62,901 bases of DNA from Lachnospiraceae bacterium. GTDB taxonomy: Bacteria; Bacillota; Clostridia; Lachnospirales; Lachnospiraceae. The notes under the pieces were generated by a model. It saw only the letters and a list, made by a program, of their open reading frames with translations, made no database searches and was not told the DNA's origin. Where the stretch lies: NCBI GenBank assembly GCA_017470735.1, contig JAFUYB010000064.1, forward strand, positions 1 to 62,901, read 5' to 3'. Shown here one piece after another: positions 61,673-62,901 of the stretch (the stretch's first letter is position 1; the number at the start of each line of letters is the position of its first letter). Both the position numbers and the translations under genes were made by a program.

Positions 61673-61773
61673 ACACAACCCCTTTCCTGCAAAACTGATG
61701 TGAGTATATCATATTTTGGGGGATTTATGAATATAATTGGGAGGAAAATCGTATCTGCTGTTTGTTTTCCACT

Positions 61774-61800
61774 GAAAAAGGAGAGGCGACTTGCCTCTCC
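61774..61800 (-). terminator. Terminator of the Rpn-type gene
   Basis: GGAGAGGC and GCCTCTCC form an eight-base perfect stem around five bases. On the minus strand the run TTTTTC follows. Confidence 0.75.
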
Positions 61801-61894
61801 TTGGTGGTGTCGTTATCCTGCACGAACTGTCACAGGACGCCTCTCACCAATTCATTTATTTTACCACAGCTTATGCGGACGCGTTGCAGCTCCA

Positions 61895-62689
61895 TTAAAC
61901 CGCATTTGCCACCGCCAGCTCTTTTACCGTATCCACTGGCAGTTCCATTACGCTTGCAATCTCTTCAAACGATAATTTTCCAATTTTCAGTAAACCCTTT
62001 GCTTTGTCTATCCTATCTTCTTCAACCACTTCTCTTCGCATATCCTCCATCACCTTGCACATCGTCGCCACCCCTTTCTCATCTTCCTTAAAATACCGGA
62101 CTTTCTCCGCCAGCTCCCCAAAGTACATATCGTCGGGATTCGTACAAAAGAAGTCGTGCATCAGCTTTCCAAGTTCTGTCGTGCCGTCCTTGTTCGCACC
62201 ATTCACATATATAATGTGCTCTCCATCGTCAAACGGCTTGCCCACATCCATAATCTGCCGTTCTATCGTATATATCGGTTTATTTTCACCGATTACATCA
62301 TTTTCAGTAATAAAAATCACATAAGTTTCAGGCAAGTCCGCGAAATCGTCTCCCGCCTGCAGCAAATGCGCGTCAAGAATGCTCGAATGATACCTTGCGC
62401 GCTTGCGGTCTGCCCCTTTGTCCGCCCGCTGCACCTCTATATCCATTTCGCCATTATTACTGTCCGTCGCATTAATGTCTAACCAAATGTCACGTCCCAG
62501 CAGATTCTTCATCACCTGCTGCGTTCGGACACTCCTGACCGACAAATCTGGTTTGTTCAAGATAATGCGAAGAACCAGCTCCGTCCCCTTGATATTCCCA
62601 TCAAAACAGGCGTTCATAAAATCATCATCTATCAGACGAAACCCCTGTATCCTCTGCAAATCTTCCAAATGATGCCGTTCATCACCCAT
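61895..62689 (-). CDS. Rpn family PD-(D/E)XK nuclease (PDDEXK_2 type)
   Basis: A 264-residue protein of the Rpn/PDDEXK transposase-like group. The N-terminal part contains FRLIDDDFMNACFDGNIKGT and VLRIIL; the nuclease core is WLDINATDS then EMDIEVQRA (D..E-x-Q pattern). The C-terminus is helical with LSFEEIASVMELPVDTVKEL. Rpn proteins promote recombination or act in phage defence; many copies occur in Clostridia. The start at 62689 has GGTGGG upstream, and a -10 TATAAT on the minus strand (62720-62715) lies just before it. It has its own terminator. Bases 62747-62901 show no gene. Confidence 0.82.
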   Translation of the reverse strand: MGDERHHLEDLQRIQGFRLIDDDFMNACFDGNIKGTELVLRIILNKPDLSVRSVRTQQVMKNLLGRDIWLDINATDSNNGEMDIEVQRADKGADRKRARYHSSILDAHLLQAGDDFADLPETYVIFITENDVIGENKPIYTIERQIMDVGKPFDDGEHIIYVNGANKDGTTELGKLMHDFFCTNPDDMYFGELAEKVRYFKEDEKGVATMCKVMEDMRREVVEEDRIDKAKGLLKIGKLSFEEIASVMELPVDTVKELAVANAV

Positions 62690-62901
62690 AGACTTTCCCA
62701 CCCGCCTTTTTACGATTATAATACCTTGAAGCTGGCGGTTTTTCAATGATTTTTTTGTAATCGATCGGGTAAATTTACTGTAGGAATTAACAGAATATAA
62801 GGCACCTTGGGATCTCTGATGAAGATCCGGTTTGTTACCTATATTTTACCCCTGTATTTTCTTTTTACAATCCCCAAATGTGATTTTTTAATGCGGCAAT
62901 C

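Overview
The window looks like a chromosomal segment of an anaerobic Firmicute of the Lachnospiraceae (Clostridia) type. I infer this from the moderately high GC content, the strong AGGAGG-type ribosome binding sites, and the gene set: MecA, a GdpP-L9-DnaB operon, an atp operon with two leading membrane genes, a YwlC-like protein beside a dCMP deaminase, a small 2[4Fe-4S] ferredoxin, an HD-GYP protein, a spore-type GH18 hydrolase and a putative holin-like toxin. No rRNA, tRNA, CRISPR array or complete insertion sequence was found. Most genes lie on the minus strand.

Layout. 1-5200: an Abi_2/AbiF-type HEPN protein preceded by a promoter and a short terminated RNA, then a heterodimeric ABC exporter. 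5200-9250: two convergent secreted acidic proteins (one with five Big_2 Ig-like domains and a fibronectin III domain) and an orphan glucitol-type PTS IIA. 9348-13821: an HD-GYP membrane protein, GtrA, LicD and an SDR, which form a cell-surface glycan group. 14166-14953: a decayed brnT/brnA pair and a type I toxin with a convergent antisense RNA. 15013-17654: a pyruvyltransferase, an IspD/TarI cytidylyltransferase and small ORFs. 17763-25177: the complete F1Fo ATP synthase operon, with two extra small ORFs inside it and a c subunit that carries a Na+-type ligand set. 25329-29192: dCMP deaminase, a Sua5-like protein fused to a catalytically dead low-molecular-weight phosphatase, and a GH18 hydrolase. 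29510-31511: a two-gene kinase / variant P-loop module. 31784-36136: MecA, ferredoxin, CutC, a RelB fragment, a Phd/RelE module and a DUF4143 ATPase behind four evenly spaced 16-bp palindromes.

36374-42372 is a plus-strand island: a DUF1858 protein, then a cobalamin riboswitch with terminator controlling an exported CbiK chelatase, a two-domain lipoprotein and a complete FecCD/BtuCD-type ABC importer. This is a coherent corrinoid, metal or tetrapyrrole uptake unit. 42377-50413 holds dnaB, rplI and gdpP (possibly leaderless), a PucR/CdaR-type regulator, an MsmK/UgpC-type ATPase, an HPr-like protein lacking the phospho-histidine, and a TPR-GGDEF protein. 50443-50609 is a palindromic MITE-like element. 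50617-54740 is rsmA-tatD-metG plus a zinc-ribbon protein. 54777-55507 is a HEPN/MNT toxin-antitoxin pair. 55699-62689 holds ion transporters, a PAP2 phosphatase, tyrS with a small ORF, a KDPG aldolase-VOC fusion, a DUF3089 lipoprotein and an Rpn-type nuclease.

At least six toxin-antitoxin or abortive-infection loci, intact or decayed, are scattered through ordinary housekeeping operons. All identifications come from reading the sequence. No database search was run.
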